In this document: piece after piece, positions 26,937 through 35,673 of the stretch
Numbering within the stretch: the stretch's first letter is position 1
How the letters are laid out: every line of letters begins with the position of its first letter
NCBI GenBank assembly: GCA_021770065.1
Contig: JAETRR010000037.1
Coordinates: 1-46,400, forward strand
Source: Lachnoclostridium sp.
Lineage (GTDB): Bacteria > Bacillota > Clostridia > Lachnospirales > Lachnospiraceae
Direction: 5' to 3'
Length of the DNA: 46,400 nucleotides
Translations under genes and position numbers: made by a program
Notes under the pieces: generated by a model
The model's input: the letters and a program-made list of their open reading frames with translations, nothing else
What the model was told of the DNA's origin: nothing
Database searches by the model: none

Positions 26937-26968
26937 AAAGGGCGGTCTGTTGACAGACTGCCCTTTTA
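26937..26968 (+). terminator. Strong intrinsic terminator inside the cluster
   Basis: AAAAGGGCGGTCTG pairs with CAGACTGCCCTTTT across a TTGA loop, one of the best hairpins in the window. It lies 7 bp after the second tube gene and 27 bp before the J-domain gene. Partial read-through would give more sheath and tube than regulators and baseplate. Confidence 0.88.
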
Positions 26969-26993
26969 AAAATAGCAGGAATGGACAGGATAC

Positions 26994-27413
26994 ATGAAAG
27001 ATTATTACAGAATATTAAATGTATCGGAAACGGCTTCGGAGGAACAAATAAAAAAGGCTTACCGCAGGCTCGCAAAGGAATGTCATCCTGACGCGGCCGG
27101 CGATGATCCGCAGAAAGAACAGCGCATGTACGAACTCCAGGAGGCTTATGAAATTCTGGGAGATCCGGAGAAAAAGAAAGCTTATGACAGTAAGCGGAAC
27201 AGCTTTTCTGAAAAAAAGCAGGCGAAAAAGCAAGAGGATTCCCCGCAAGATTCCCAGGACATTTCGGATGCAGGCGCATTTGAGCGTTTTTTTGGTTTTC
27301 AGCCGGGAAAAGGAATGGAAACTTATCAGCATAAAAAGAAAGAACCGGGAAGGCAGAACGGCCCCATGAAGCCGGAGGAGCGTTTTGCATCTTTTTTTGA
27401 ACATATCAGATGA
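26994..27413 (+). CDS. J-domain (DnaJ-like) co-chaperone
   Basis: This 139-residue protein is an N-terminal J-domain (about 3-66) with the essential HPD tripeptide at residues 31-33. A charged Lys/Gln-rich linker and a short tail follow, without the Gly/Phe, zinc or CTD parts of full DnaJ. J-domains stimulate ATP hydrolysis by Hsp70 partners. Here the likely partner is the Hsp70/actin-like protein encoded at 31191, so it may recruit that ATPase to sheath, tube or spike substrates. It overlaps no gene, but the FHA gene starts 13 bp after its stop. The tail is not recognised. Confidence 0.88.
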   Translation: MKDYYRILNVSETASEEQIKKAYRRLAKECHPDAAGDDPQKEQRMYELQEAYEILGDPEKKKAYDSKRNSFSEKKQAKKQEDSPQDSQDISDAGAFERFFGFQPGKGMETYQHKKKEPGRQNGPMKPEERFASFFEHIR

Positions 27414-27426
27414 ACAGGAAAAACAG

Positions 27427-27990
27427 ATGGAAAAACAAAGGACCATAAAAATAATATGTGACGGCATTATCATACTGGTTTGTATTCTGCTGGCAGCAGG
27501 AATCTGGTATCTGAAGGCAGGAGAACGGTATCTGGAATGGTATTTTGCAGTGCTGATTCTCTGTGCAGGCGTAGCGGCAGCCGACATGCTGAGTCAGCTT
27601 CGCGGACCGGAAGAAAGCGGAAGGGAACCTGTCTGGGATACAAGCAATGCTCCGGCGGTAAAGGAGCTTTTGCTTCTGGATGAGAACAACAAACCGGTAA
27701 AGGCATGGAATATGGCAGGCCGGATCTCCATGATAATCGGACGCAGGAATGAAGAGGAAGAGATTGACGTAGATCTGGAGGACTGTGAATACAGTACCTT
27801 TGTAGAGTGCCAGCATGCAGCTCTTAATTATTGTCTGGAACGATGGTATGTGGAAGATCTGGGTTCCGTGAACGGGATCCGGATACAGAAGGCAGAGGAC
27901 GGCTGCTGCTACAAGGTGACGAACCGTCCATGCAGAGTTGAGGCAGGAGACATTATTTATGTGGCAAATGTAAAGCTTTTGCTGTCGTAA
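27427..27990 (+). CDS. Membrane-anchored FHA-domain protein
   Basis: This 187-residue protein has two adjacent membrane helices (about 7-28 and 34-54), a short linker and a C-terminal FHA domain (about 95-185). The FHA core shows IIGRR, then QHAAL in place of the usual SxxH, and DLGSVNGIR, the expected D-x-x-S-x-N-G pattern. FHA domains bind phosphothreonine, and in T6SS the Fha proteins control assembly. I prefer ATG 27427 over an upstream in-frame start inside the J-domain gene, since that keeps the helices near the N-terminus. Both tails should face the cytoplasm. It would tether phosphorylated partners of the machine to the membrane. Confidence 0.8.
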   Translation: MEKQRTIKIICDGIIILVCILLAAGIWYLKAGERYLEWYFAVLILCAGVAAADMLSQLRGPEESGREPVWDTSNAPAVKELLLLDENNKPVKAWNMAGRISMIIGRRNEEEEIDVDLEDCEYSTFVECQHAALNYCLERWYVEDLGSVNGIRIQKAEDGCCYKVTNRPCRVEAGDIIYVANVKLLLS

Positions 27991-28001
27991 AAATTACAGG
28001 T

Positions 28002-28193
28002 GTGTCGAAGCGGCTTTACCCTTTAGTGCCGCCCACAGTGATTTTGGATAACAGCAATACCCCCGAAGCGCATAGAAGAATTTACAGACGCATGCATCTG
28101 CGGCTGGAAATTCTTCTGGATAGAGATGTGCTGAGAGGGGTATTGCGGAACTGGAATAGGAGGAAGAGGCATGAGCCTGGTGAGATGTCCTAA
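28002..28193 (+). CDS. Possible small basic protein between the two FHA genes
   Basis: GTG 28002 opens a 63-codon frame that begins 11 bp after the preceding stop and overlaps the next gene by 23 bp. The product is Arg-rich and helical (HRRIYRRMHLRLEILLDRDVLRGVLRNWNRR). The cluster is otherwise packed without gaps, and this frame fills the only 180-bp hole, which argues for a real gene. The ribosome binding site is weak (ACAGG). I recognise no family. Confidence 0.45.
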   Translation: MSKRLYPLVPPTVILDNSNTPEAHRRIYRRMHLRLEILLDRDVLRGVLRNWNRRKRHEPGEMS

Positions 28194-28671
28194 CGGACAT
28201 GTATATAACGCAAGAAGGTACGGAAATCTGTGCCCTTACTGTAATATGAAACTTTCTGAGGAAGCAGAGGAAAAGAAGCCGGTGGGGTTTGAACCTCCGG
28301 TGGAGCTTCTGGAAGAAGAGGTGCAGCCGGTCTGCGGCTGGCTGGTCTGCATCAGCGGCGCAAGGGTCGGCATGGACTATAAAATACATAATGGGAAAAA
28401 TTTTGTGGGCCGTGGGGACGATATGGACATCCAGATCCTTGGTGACAATGAAATCAACCGTAAAAATCATGCAGTGATTGTCTATGACAAGAAAAAACGC
28501 AATACGGTGATTCTGCCGGGAGATTCTTCCGGAATCGTCTATCTGAATGATGAAGCGGTATATGTGCCGAAGGAACTAAAACCCTATGACACAATTGAAA
28601 TGGGAAAGAGCCGTTTCCTTTTTCTGCCTCTGTGCGGAGACAGTTTCGAATGGAATGACATCGAAGGATGA
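28171..28671 (+). CDS. Cytoplasmic zinc-ribbon FHA-domain protein
   Basis: This 166-residue protein opens with a zinc ribbon, CPNGH at about 6-10 and CPYC at about 22-25. An acidic linker leads to an FHA domain (about 65-155) with FVGRGDDMDIQI, NRKNHAVI and GIVYLNDEAV. The GR, N/H and N positions fit phosphothreonine binding. There is no membrane segment, so it is the soluble counterpart of the FHA protein encoded just upstream. AGGAGG precedes its ATG. It overlaps the next gene by 4 bp (ATGA). It may bridge phosphorylated components in assembly control. Confidence 0.82.
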   Translation: MSLVRCPNGHVYNARRYGNLCPYCNMKLSEEAEEKKPVGFEPPVELLEEEVQPVCGWLVCISGARVGMDYKIHNGKNFVGRGDDMDIQILGDNEINRKNHAVIVYDKKKRNTVILPGDSSGIVYLNDEAVYVPKELKPYDTIEMGKSRFLFLPLCGDSFEWNDIEG

Positions 28672-29582
28672 CAGAGATTATGGGGAATACGACTATGCTG
28701 ATAATTCTGGCAGTCCTTCTGGTTCTGGCTGTGTGCGTCCGCCTGGGGCTTCCCAAGCTTCCGGCTAAGAAAGGCCTTTCGGTTTCCCTTGAAAAAGAGG
28801 TAAAGGAGCATACCGGGATAAGGGAAGCTGCCGCTGGTGTGGGAATCAGCCAGACCACAGGCACCTGCGAACTTCAGTCAGACTGTGCACAGGTAAACGT
28901 GAACAGGGCAGGAGTTCTGGCAGTCCTGGCAGATGGAATCGGAAAGGCCAATACAGGAAAGCTGTCAGCGCAGATTGCGCTGGATACGGTTTTGGATCGT
29001 TATGAGCCATACCATGTTTTGAATAATCCGGAATACTTTTTCCGGACTGCATTTTACGAAGCGAATATCAGAATCCAGAAAACCATTGGAGAACGCCGGG
29101 GCGGAGCATGCCTTGCGGCTGTATTTTTGAATGGAAAAACAGCTACTTATGCCTTGGCCGGGGATGTGCGGATTGCATTGCTAAGGGGCAGGGAGCTGAT
29201 TCCGATCAGCCAGGGACATACCATAGATGTACTGGCTGCCGCTTCTTACCGGGAAGGGAAGATATCCAGAAAGGAAGCCCTGTGGAGCCAAGAAGAGAAA
29301 CAGGTTTTTAACTATCTGGGGATGGATGGATTCCGGGAGATTGAGACAGGGGAACTCCCTATTCTTCTAAAAGCAGGGGATGTGGTTCTGATGGCCAGCC
29401 GGGGTATCTGGCAGGAACTCTCCTGGGGAGATCTGGAGGATATCCTGCTTGGCAGCGGCAGCCTTCAGGAGCGGGCAGAGCGGATTGTCCGGGCTGCAGA
29501 ATATAAGGAAGGTAAGGAAAAAGATAACGGAAGCATATTACTTGTGGAGGCAGAGACGGTAAATGAGACGGGGCAATTCTGA
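28668..29582 (+). CDS. Membrane-anchored PP2C-like phosphatase, one metal ligand changed
   Basis: This 304-residue protein has an N-terminal membrane helix (about 9-29) and a PP2C-like domain (about 50-300). The metal-binding Asp-Gly is kept (VLADGIGK, D89), as are GGACLAAVF, the AGDVRI strand and the terminal KDNGS (D286, N287). The conserved SDG motif, whose Asp binds the second metal, reads SRG (R245). The enzyme could be weak, use a different metal arrangement, or only bind phosphoproteins. T6SS uses a PP2C (PppA) to oppose a Thr kinase and Fha; that comparison suggests a similar switch here. No kinase gene is visible. Confidence 0.75.
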   Translation: MTEIMGNTTMLIILAVLLVLAVCVRLGLPKLPAKKGLSVSLEKEVKEHTGIREAAAGVGISQTTGTCELQSDCAQVNVNRAGVLAVLADGIGKANTGKLSAQIALDTVLDRYEPYHVLNNPEYFFRTAFYEANIRIQKTIGERRGGACLAAVFLNGKTATYALAGDVRIALLRGRELIPISQGHTIDVLAAASYREGKISRKEALWSQEEKQVFNYLGMDGFREIETGELPILLKAGDVVLMASRGIWQELSWGDLEDILLGSGSLQERAERIVRAAEYKEGKEKDNGSILLVEAETVNETGQF

Positions 29583-31194
29583 ATTTCGCACAAGCTTTAT
29601 ATCGGAAGAAGGACAGGAATTAAAGAACAGAGATTATTTTGGATATGTGGAGATGGATGATTATGCCTGCTATGTGCTGGCAGACAGTCTGGACGATGAA
29701 CCTCATTCCAACAGTGCGAAGATAGCAGTGGAAAGCTTGATCCGCAGTTTCAGTGAATCTCCGTCTATGGGAAAGAGAAAGCTGCGCCGGTATCTTTATA
29801 CAGCTCACAAGGAGCTGAAAAACCAGAGAGGCGGCATGCACCTCAAAGCGTCCGTGGTCATGGTGGTGACGGATTACAGAAAGATCCGGTACTGCTATGC
29901 AGGCAACAGCCGCTTCTACCTTCTTCGGAATGACCGGTTTCTGATAAGGACGGAGGATCAGTCGCTGACGGAGAATCTGCTCAGAGAGAAAAAGCTTACC
30001 ATAGATCAGGCAGCCCTTCACGAAGAGAGGAATAACCTGTATTCCTATCTGGGCGGAAGAGAGCGGCCGTCTATTGCAGTATCCAAGAAAAAGCCTCTTT
30101 CTGACGGCGATATTTTGTACCTGATGAGCCGCGGCGTGTGGGAAGCCTGCAATGATGAAAAAATTTTAGAATTTTCCAAGGATGCAAAAGAACCTTTGGA
30201 GATTTTAGAGCAGGTAGAGGATCAGATTCTGGGAAAACAGGAAGAGTACCAGATTGATAATTATACCCTTGCGGTAACTTTTATTGATAAGGTATACCGT
30301 TCACCCAAAAAGAAGATATCCATAAAAACCATACTGATGATTGCAGTTCCTCTTATCCTGGTCATAGGGGGCATAAGCTTTGGACTCTGGCTGCGCCATC
30401 GGAGCATCCGCAATAAAAAAGAAAGCCTTATCCGCTATATGGAAAGCGGAGAGGAATATCTAAGATATGACAATTATGTAAGAGCCTCCGAAGAATATGC
30501 GGAGGCGAAGAAATTAGCGGATTCTTTGAAAAAAGGGGAGGAATCGGAGGAAGCCGGGCAATATCTGAAGCTGTCGGAACAGATTCAGATAGCGGATGAG
30601 GCGCTTCGGGAAAAAGATTATCCAAAGGCGCAGGAATTTTATCTGACTGCCAGGGATATGTCAGAGGAGGCCGGAAATGTTGGCAGGAACTATATAGCTG
30701 CGCGCCTTAAGGAGACAGAAGGACATATTGAGGTAATTGATCTTCTGGAGCTTGGAACTAGCAGGGAAGGGTCCGGGGATCGGGAAGGGGCTTTGGAAGC
30801 ATACCGGGAAGCCCGTGAGAAAGCTGCAAAGCTGTACGACATAGAAAGCAAAAACGAAGCCTTTGAAAAACAGACAGCCCTGGAGGCAGAGCTTGCCCAG
30901 GAAAGGCAGCAGGAAGAAGCAGCGAAAAAACAAGAGGAAGAAAAGGAAAAAGCCCTTCTGGCCGAGCAGAAGGAATTGGAAAACGAACAGAAAAGTAACG
31001 ATCAGAAAAATGCCATTGATCTCGAAAACAAGGGAAATGAGCTTCTGGCAGAAGGAAAATATGACAATGCCATTACCTATTACCGAACGGCACAGTCTAT
31101 TTACAATCGTCTGGAGCTTTCGGATCTGGCAGCAGGCATAGACGGAAAGATAGCGGCAGCCCAGGCAGGCATGGAAGGAGAAGCAGGATCATGA
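29563..31194 (+). CDS. Degenerate PP2C-like membrane protein with coiled-coil/TPR tail
   Basis: This 543-residue protein begins with a second PP2C-like domain (about 10-240) that has lost more key residues: the Asp-Gly motif reads ADSLDD (D41-S42), YAGNS has Asn115 for Asp, and the SDG motif reads SRG (R190); only DN at 232-233 is normal. It is probably a pseudophosphatase. A membrane helix follows (about 253-278). The C-terminal 260 residues contain TPR-like helices (EEYLRYDNYVRASEEYAEAKKL, later NELLAEGKYDNAITYYRTAQ) around a Glu/Lys/Gln coiled coil. With the N-terminus inside, the repeats would face outside or the cell wall, and could contact surface parts of the machine. It overlaps both neighbours. 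Confidence 0.75.
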   Translation: MRRGNSEFRTSFISEEGQELKNRDYFGYVEMDDYACYVLADSLDDEPHSNSAKIAVESLIRSFSESPSMGKRKLRRYLYTAHKELKNQRGGMHLKASVVMVVTDYRKIRYCYAGNSRFYLLRNDRFLIRTEDQSLTENLLREKKLTIDQAALHEERNNLYSYLGGRERPSIAVSKKKPLSDGDILYLMSRGVWEACNDEKILEFSKDAKEPLEILEQVEDQILGKQEEYQIDNYTLAVTFIDKVYRSPKKKISIKTILMIAVPLILVIGGISFGLWLRHRSIRNKKESLIRYMESGEEYLRYDNYVRASEEYAEAKKLADSLKKGEESEEAGQYLKLSEQIQIADEALREKDYPKAQEFYLTARDMSEEAGNVGRNYIAARLKETEGHIEVIDLLELGTSREGSGDREGALEAYREAREKAAKLYDIESKNEAFEKQTALEAELAQERQQEEAAKKQEEEKEKALLAEQKELENEQKSNDQKNAIDLENKGNELLAEGKYDNAITYYRTAQSIYNRLELSDLAAGIDGKIAAAQAGMEGEAGS

Positions 31195-33659
31195 GCCGGT
31201 ATACCTATACACTTAATCCGGGACAAAAAGAGCTTACAAAGAAGCAGACATATAGAAAAAGCCGGCTGGAAAAGATGACCCTGTTCCAGCTTAGGGAAAT
31301 ATGCAGAAAAGAATGCCTGGTCATTCCTTCCGGTCTGGAGCAGGATCGGGAGGGCCTGGTGCGTCTGGTGGCAAGGTTCCGGGGACAGAAGGAGTACCGG
31401 CATATGGAAGAGGCTTGTGAGGGCGGATTTGAGCGACTTCAAGCATTTTTGAATCACTGTATGGTGTCGGCATCATATGACGGCAGCGTCCGCATCCCGG
31501 GAACCATTGTTTTGCATGAAGATCTAGGGCTTAACGAGCTGGACGGCTACAGGATCGAGGCTTCTTTTCCGCTTTATGAGGGGAATCTTCTTTTGGTGGA
31601 CGAGGAGAACCAGCTCTATACCTGTTTCTATATACAGGAGAGGGGAGGCTGCTTTTATCTGTTTAAAGAACAGGGGATTCCGGTAGTAGAGCTTCAGAAG
31701 CACCAGTATTCGATTCTTTACTTTCCGGAGGAACGGATCTCCGAATATCTATATGACTGTTATATGGGGATTCCTTCTATGGAACCCGGATATGCAGAAG
31801 GCATTCGGATTCCCCTTCTGGATATCCAGCTAAGGGCGGTTGAAGAGGCGGACCTTCCTTTGGTAATCGACTTCGGAAGCTCCAACACAACAATGGGGAT
31901 CTGCCTTCCGGACGGCTCCCGGCAGATTGCCAGGGCAGAAGGAGGCCATGTTATTCCAAGTGTGATTGGAATTACCAAGCTTAAGGACGGAACACCGGGC
32001 TATGCCTTTGGTTTTGAGGCGCTGCGGATGGCCGGCCAAGTTTACCGGGATGAGGATGTGCCGGTATTTTATGATATCAAGCGCTGGATCAGCGATGCCG
32101 GCCGTCAAGAAAGCGTTATTCTGGGAAATGGGCACAAATATCAGATATCCAGAAAGGAAATGCTTAGAGCCTTCCTGCTTTATCTCATTGATATTGCAAA
32201 ACAGCAGTTTAAGTGCCGGTTCCGGAATATCCAGATGCTTTCTCCCATCCGCCAGAAGGAAAAGTTCCAGACCCTGTTCAAAGAACTTCTGCCGGAGTAT
32301 CAGGTGGACTGTGTACTGGATGAAGGAATGGCCGTTCTTTTTCACAGTATTCAAGGGCTGATTGATCAGGGAAAGTATGAACAGGGATACCCTTATCATG
32401 CACTGATTATTGACTGCGGAGGAGGAACAACGGATCTGACCTCCGGCCGGTTCCGGATCGAAAACAGCAGAGTATCCTACAGCGTGGAGCTGCAGACCAG
32501 TTACGAGAACGGAGATACGAACTTTGGCGGCAACAATCTGACGTATCGCATCCTCCAGCTTCTGAAAGTATGTATTGTGAGGGAGCTTGGCGGAGTTCTG
32601 GGCGAGTATCCGGAAGCTTTGGATCTTCTGGAAAAACTTGAGCGCGAGTACGAGGCTTCGGAGAGTTACCTTCCTACCTGCTTTAAGGATTATGAAGGGC
32701 GCGGCAGGGAAGAGTACTTCTTTGTGAAAAACAATTATTATACCCTGTTTGAGATTGCGGAACAGGTAAAGAAATTATTTTTCCAGGCTACATTCCGCTA
32801 TGAGCTGTATATCAGCACCAGAAAGGGAGAGGACAAAGATACTGTTTTTCTGGACAAGTGGAAACTGTCTGTCTTAGAACAGGGGAGATTCCATCAGATG
32901 GGACGGGAAGTGAAGTTCCCTATTTATCTGAATCAGCTTGAGGAGCTGCTGCGGCCGGATATATACAATCTTATGGAGCGATTCCTGGAGCAGAAGTTTG
33001 CAAAAGGGGAGCTTCAGAACTATGAGATGATTAAGCTGACAGGACAATCCTGTAAATCAAAATTATTCATGGAGGCATTAAAACAGTATGTGCCCGGAAA
33101 GCTTATCCATACGGCAAAAAGGGATGAAGAAGGGACGGAGCTTAAGATGTGCTGCCTGGAGGGGGCATTGTCTTATTTCTTAAACCGCAAGCTTGGTTAT
33201 ATGAGGGTAGAGCAGAATTACCAAGTAGGCGCCCTTCCTTACGAGATTATGGCTTATACCCACGAAAATAAAGAAAAAGTGCTTATAAAAAGCCAGGACA
33301 GAGAAGGGCATATCGGCTGCATTTCCCGGTTCCGGATTGGAAAGCAGCTGGATCTATACCTGCGTGACAGCCAGGGCACAGACCTGCGTACCTATTACTT
33401 TGAATACGATACCGCAAAGTTTGAGCAGACAACCCAGGAAGAGATTGATCGGGAATACGCAGGAACTGTCATCCAGGAGGAGACAGACATCATCCTGGAA
33501 GGAGAGATGAAATTCTTTGTATGGGTGTCCAGGAAACGATGGGGATTTTTAGTGCTCCCGGTTCTTCGGGAAGGAGAGAAGCTCTATCGGGGAAGCGAAG
33601 CCTTTTTTGATTTTGAAAATGATACCTGGGAGAAGAACTTCTTTGACGGGAGGAAATAG
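31191..33659 (+). CDS. Hsp70/actin-like ATPase with N-terminal extension
   Basis: This 822-residue protein has an N-terminal extension of about 220 residues, including a SAP-like helix pair (LEKMTLFQLREICRKECLVI, about 27-46). It is followed by an actin/Hsp70 ATPase core: phosphate-1 loop DFGSSNTT (227-234), phosphate-2 loop DCGGGTTD (408-415), a GDTNFGGNNL segment like the GGxDFD of Hsp70, and an adenosine-type LTGQSCKSK (about 620). The last 180 residues are beta-rich and replace the usual substrate-binding domain. Its likely co-chaperone is the J-domain protein of the same cluster. No ClpV-type unfoldase is visible, so this ATPase may assemble or recycle the sheath or fold the Rhs effector; that is inference. 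Confidence 0.85.
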   Translation: MSRYTYTLNPGQKELTKKQTYRKSRLEKMTLFQLREICRKECLVIPSGLEQDREGLVRLVARFRGQKEYRHMEEACEGGFERLQAFLNHCMVSASYDGSVRIPGTIVLHEDLGLNELDGYRIEASFPLYEGNLLLVDEENQLYTCFYIQERGGCFYLFKEQGIPVVELQKHQYSILYFPEERISEYLYDCYMGIPSMEPGYAEGIRIPLLDIQLRAVEEADLPLVIDFGSSNTTMGICLPDGSRQIARAEGGHVIPSVIGITKLKDGTPGYAFGFEALRMAGQVYRDEDVPVFYDIKRWISDAGRQESVILGNGHKYQISRKEMLRAFLLYLIDIAKQQFKCRFRNIQMLSPIRQKEKFQTLFKELLPEYQVDCVLDEGMAVLFHSIQGLIDQGKYEQGYPYHALIIDCGGGTTDLTSGRFRIENSRVSYSVELQTSYENGDTNFGGNNLTYRILQLLKVCIVRELGGVLGEYPEALDLLEKLEREYEASESYLPTCFKDYEGRGREEYFFVKNNYYTLFEIAEQVKKLFFQATFRYELYISTRKGEDKDTVFLDKWKLSVLEQGRFHQMGREVKFPIYLNQLEELLRPDIYNLMERFLEQKFAKGELQNYEMIKLTGQSCKSKLFMEALKQYVPGKLIHTAKRDEEGTELKMCCLEGALSYFLNRKLGYMRVEQNYQVGALPYEIMAYTHENKEKVLIKSQDREGHIGCISRFRIGKQLDLYLRDSQGTDLRTYYFEYDTAKFEQTTQEEIDREYAGTVIQEETDIILEGEMKFFVWVSRKRWGFLVLPVLREGEKLYRGSEAFFDFENDTWEKNFFDGRK

Positions 33660-33661
33660 CG

Positions 33662-34960
33662 ATGTCTCAGATAGAGAACATGAAGGAAATGATACGATGT
33701 GAACTCCAGACTATCAGCAGCCTGGAGGACCGGGTGGCTCTGAAAGAACTGATGGAACGTGTATTCCTGCCTCTGTACGAGACAAACCTGGAGATGTACC
33801 GGGAGCTGGAACAGCGCATCCAAGAAGAACTGGCTTATGATGTGAACCGGTATCTCATAAGAACGGGGATTGTGGATCGAAGATACGTGGATCTTACGCA
33901 TCATCTGATGGCGCCTATGGACAACAAGGATCTGGAGGAAAGCAGCTATCGAATGGATGAGCTTTTAGAGGCCGTTCAAGCAGAGGGGGAGTATCCTCTG
34001 ATGACAGTTATGCTGCGGTGCGATTTTATCGAGTTAAGGGAGCTGTGGAAAAAAGATCCGGAATTTACGGGAACCATAGAAACGGAGAATCCTAAGCGGA
34101 CCTGGGAGATAAAGGTAAAGCTAAAAAAGAATACAAGATATCTGGAAAAAACAGCGGAGCTTTACCGGCTTTTTATTAAGAACGGGATTCCTTGGCAGAC
34201 CATAAATGCTCCCTATCTTTATAAGATGGCGGATGTGGTGCTGGTGAAAGCAGAAGAAGGGCTGACTGGGAAAGAAAAGATTGCAAAAATCGAGATACAG
34301 TTCGGCCAGTGCAGCTCTTTTATTCACTATCACATGGTTCCGCTATGGAATGTGCGCCAGCTGCTTCTGGATAGTGTCGGCTTCCCGGTGCCCTGTGAGG
34401 ATCATCAGAACTACGAGCATATCATTTCCATCCAGGAATACGGGACCGGGCATGCGTATCTGGCAGATGACAATCAGGAACTTGGAAGAGTTGTACAGAG
34501 AGAAAACAAACTTTTTATAGTCAGCAGAGCCGGGGTAGCAAAGAAATGGAGCATCTATACGATTCGGAACGGCACAGAGAGCCGTATTGATTATGAAGCT
34601 TATCCGGTGATGAAGAACCACCGGACAGAAAGTTTTTCCGAAGGCTTTCGAAGAAGATGGAATCTGGACATAAAAACGCGGGCAGAGCTTGCACGCTTTA
34701 TCCGGGGGTTTGGGATGGAAGATTTTGTATATTACCAAGACTGCGAGGTTCTGGACAGGTATGAGGAAGAGACGGAAACCTATTCCATGAATCCCTTTGT
34801 GGAGGATGAGATCCGGGATACATCCGCACAGAAGAAGCTGATACTGTACTTTAAGCCGGGAGCAAGGGAAGCCTGGCTGCAGAGAGATGTTGCAAGCTTT
34901 CTTGTTTCGGAGGTTCAACGCTTGTATCCGGAATATGAATGTGGAGGAAAAATGCTGTGA
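33662..34960 (+). CDS. Unknown protein, candidate baseplate component A
   Basis: This 432-residue cytoplasmic protein starts 3 bp after the Hsp70-like gene. The first 100 residues are helical and charged (LKELMERVFLPLYETNLEMYRELEQRI). The rest alternates strand and helix with no motif I recognise. I see no signal peptide or membrane segment. It is followed without a gap by two further unknown genes and then by the spike genes; in contractile systems that position usually holds baseplate or wedge proteins. The assignment rests on position only. Confidence 0.4.
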   Translation: MSQIENMKEMIRCELQTISSLEDRVALKELMERVFLPLYETNLEMYRELEQRIQEELAYDVNRYLIRTGIVDRRYVDLTHHLMAPMDNKDLEESSYRMDELLEAVQAEGEYPLMTVMLRCDFIELRELWKKDPEFTGTIETENPKRTWEIKVKLKKNTRYLEKTAELYRLFIKNGIPWQTINAPYLYKMADVVLVKAEEGLTGKEKIAKIEIQFGQCSSFIHYHMVPLWNVRQLLLDSVGFPVPCEDHQNYEHIISIQEYGTGHAYLADDNQELGRVVQRENKLFIVSRAGVAKKWSIYTIRNGTESRIDYEAYPVMKNHRTESFSEGFRRRWNLDIKTRAELARFIRGFGMEDFVYYQDCEVLDRYEEETETYSMNPFVEDEIRDTSAQKKLILYFKPGAREAWLQRDVASFLVSEVQRLYPEYECGGKML

Positions 34961-35652
34961 GATATCTTTGGGAAGCTGTTTTAAAAGCCCTGGAAGAAGG
35001 AGTTCCACCCGGCAGACTCCGATTTGGCCATGCCAGAGGCGGAAGCGCTTATATGGAACTGGCATGTCCCTATCTTAATCAGGACAGCCTTATGGGTGAA
35101 AATGAGATCGAGGTCAATACCTATTACCGCTTTTATCCTATCTTTCAGGATTTGTTCGGGCCGGAGGAGCAGGAAGCGGAAGCGCTGAGGGAGAGCCTTA
35201 CAAACCTGGTTCTCCATATGCTGGCAGAGAACGATATCCGCAGAGGAATGAGCAGGGACGAATATTATAAGAAGCTTCTGGCAGCAGATATCGGGAAAAA
35301 TGTTTATGGAGAAAATATAAAAGAGGTGTTCCGGGAAATGGAAAGGGAGAAGCAGGACACACTGCTGAACGGCCTTATCAGAAGCTTCCGCACCGGAAGT
35401 TCCCTGATTATCTTTGCGGAAATGATACGGGATCTTATACCGGACAGCATTGTTTACCGCAGCAGAGAAAATCCAGATGAGATCATCGTTTACACGGGAC
35501 GGGCAAAAACCTATGCACTGGAACGGAGAATGGAGCTTATAAAAGAGCTGTTTCTGGATATCCGGTACCGGCTGGAGATTTTCTATGGGATGCATTTTGG
35601 AATCCTAGGCCTGAACCAGACCATGCGGACGGATGAGATTGCCATGTATTAG
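34957..35652 (+). CDS. Unknown protein, candidate baseplate component B
   Basis: This protein of about 231 residues probably starts at GTG 34957, which overlaps the preceding stop (GTGA) and has GGAGG 9 nt upstream; an in-frame ATG at 34939 lacks a good site. It is mostly helical, with MSRDEYYKKLLAADIGKNVYG and a conserved-looking end LEIFYGMHFGILGLNQTMRTDEIAMY. I recognise no family. Translational coupling to the gene before it suggests a shared complex. Its size would suit a wedge protein. Confidence 0.4.
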   Translation: MRYLWEAVLKALEEGVPPGRLRFGHARGGSAYMELACPYLNQDSLMGENEIEVNTYYRFYPIFQDLFGPEEQEAEALRESLTNLVLHMLAENDIRRGMSRDEYYKKLLAADIGKNVYGENIKEVFREMEREKQDTLLNGLIRSFRTGSSLIIFAEMIRDLIPDSIVYRSRENPDEIIVYTGRAKTYALERRMELIKELFLDIRYRLEIFYGMHFGILGLNQTMRTDEIAMY

Positions 35653-35673
35653 AACTTATAAACAGGAGGCCAC

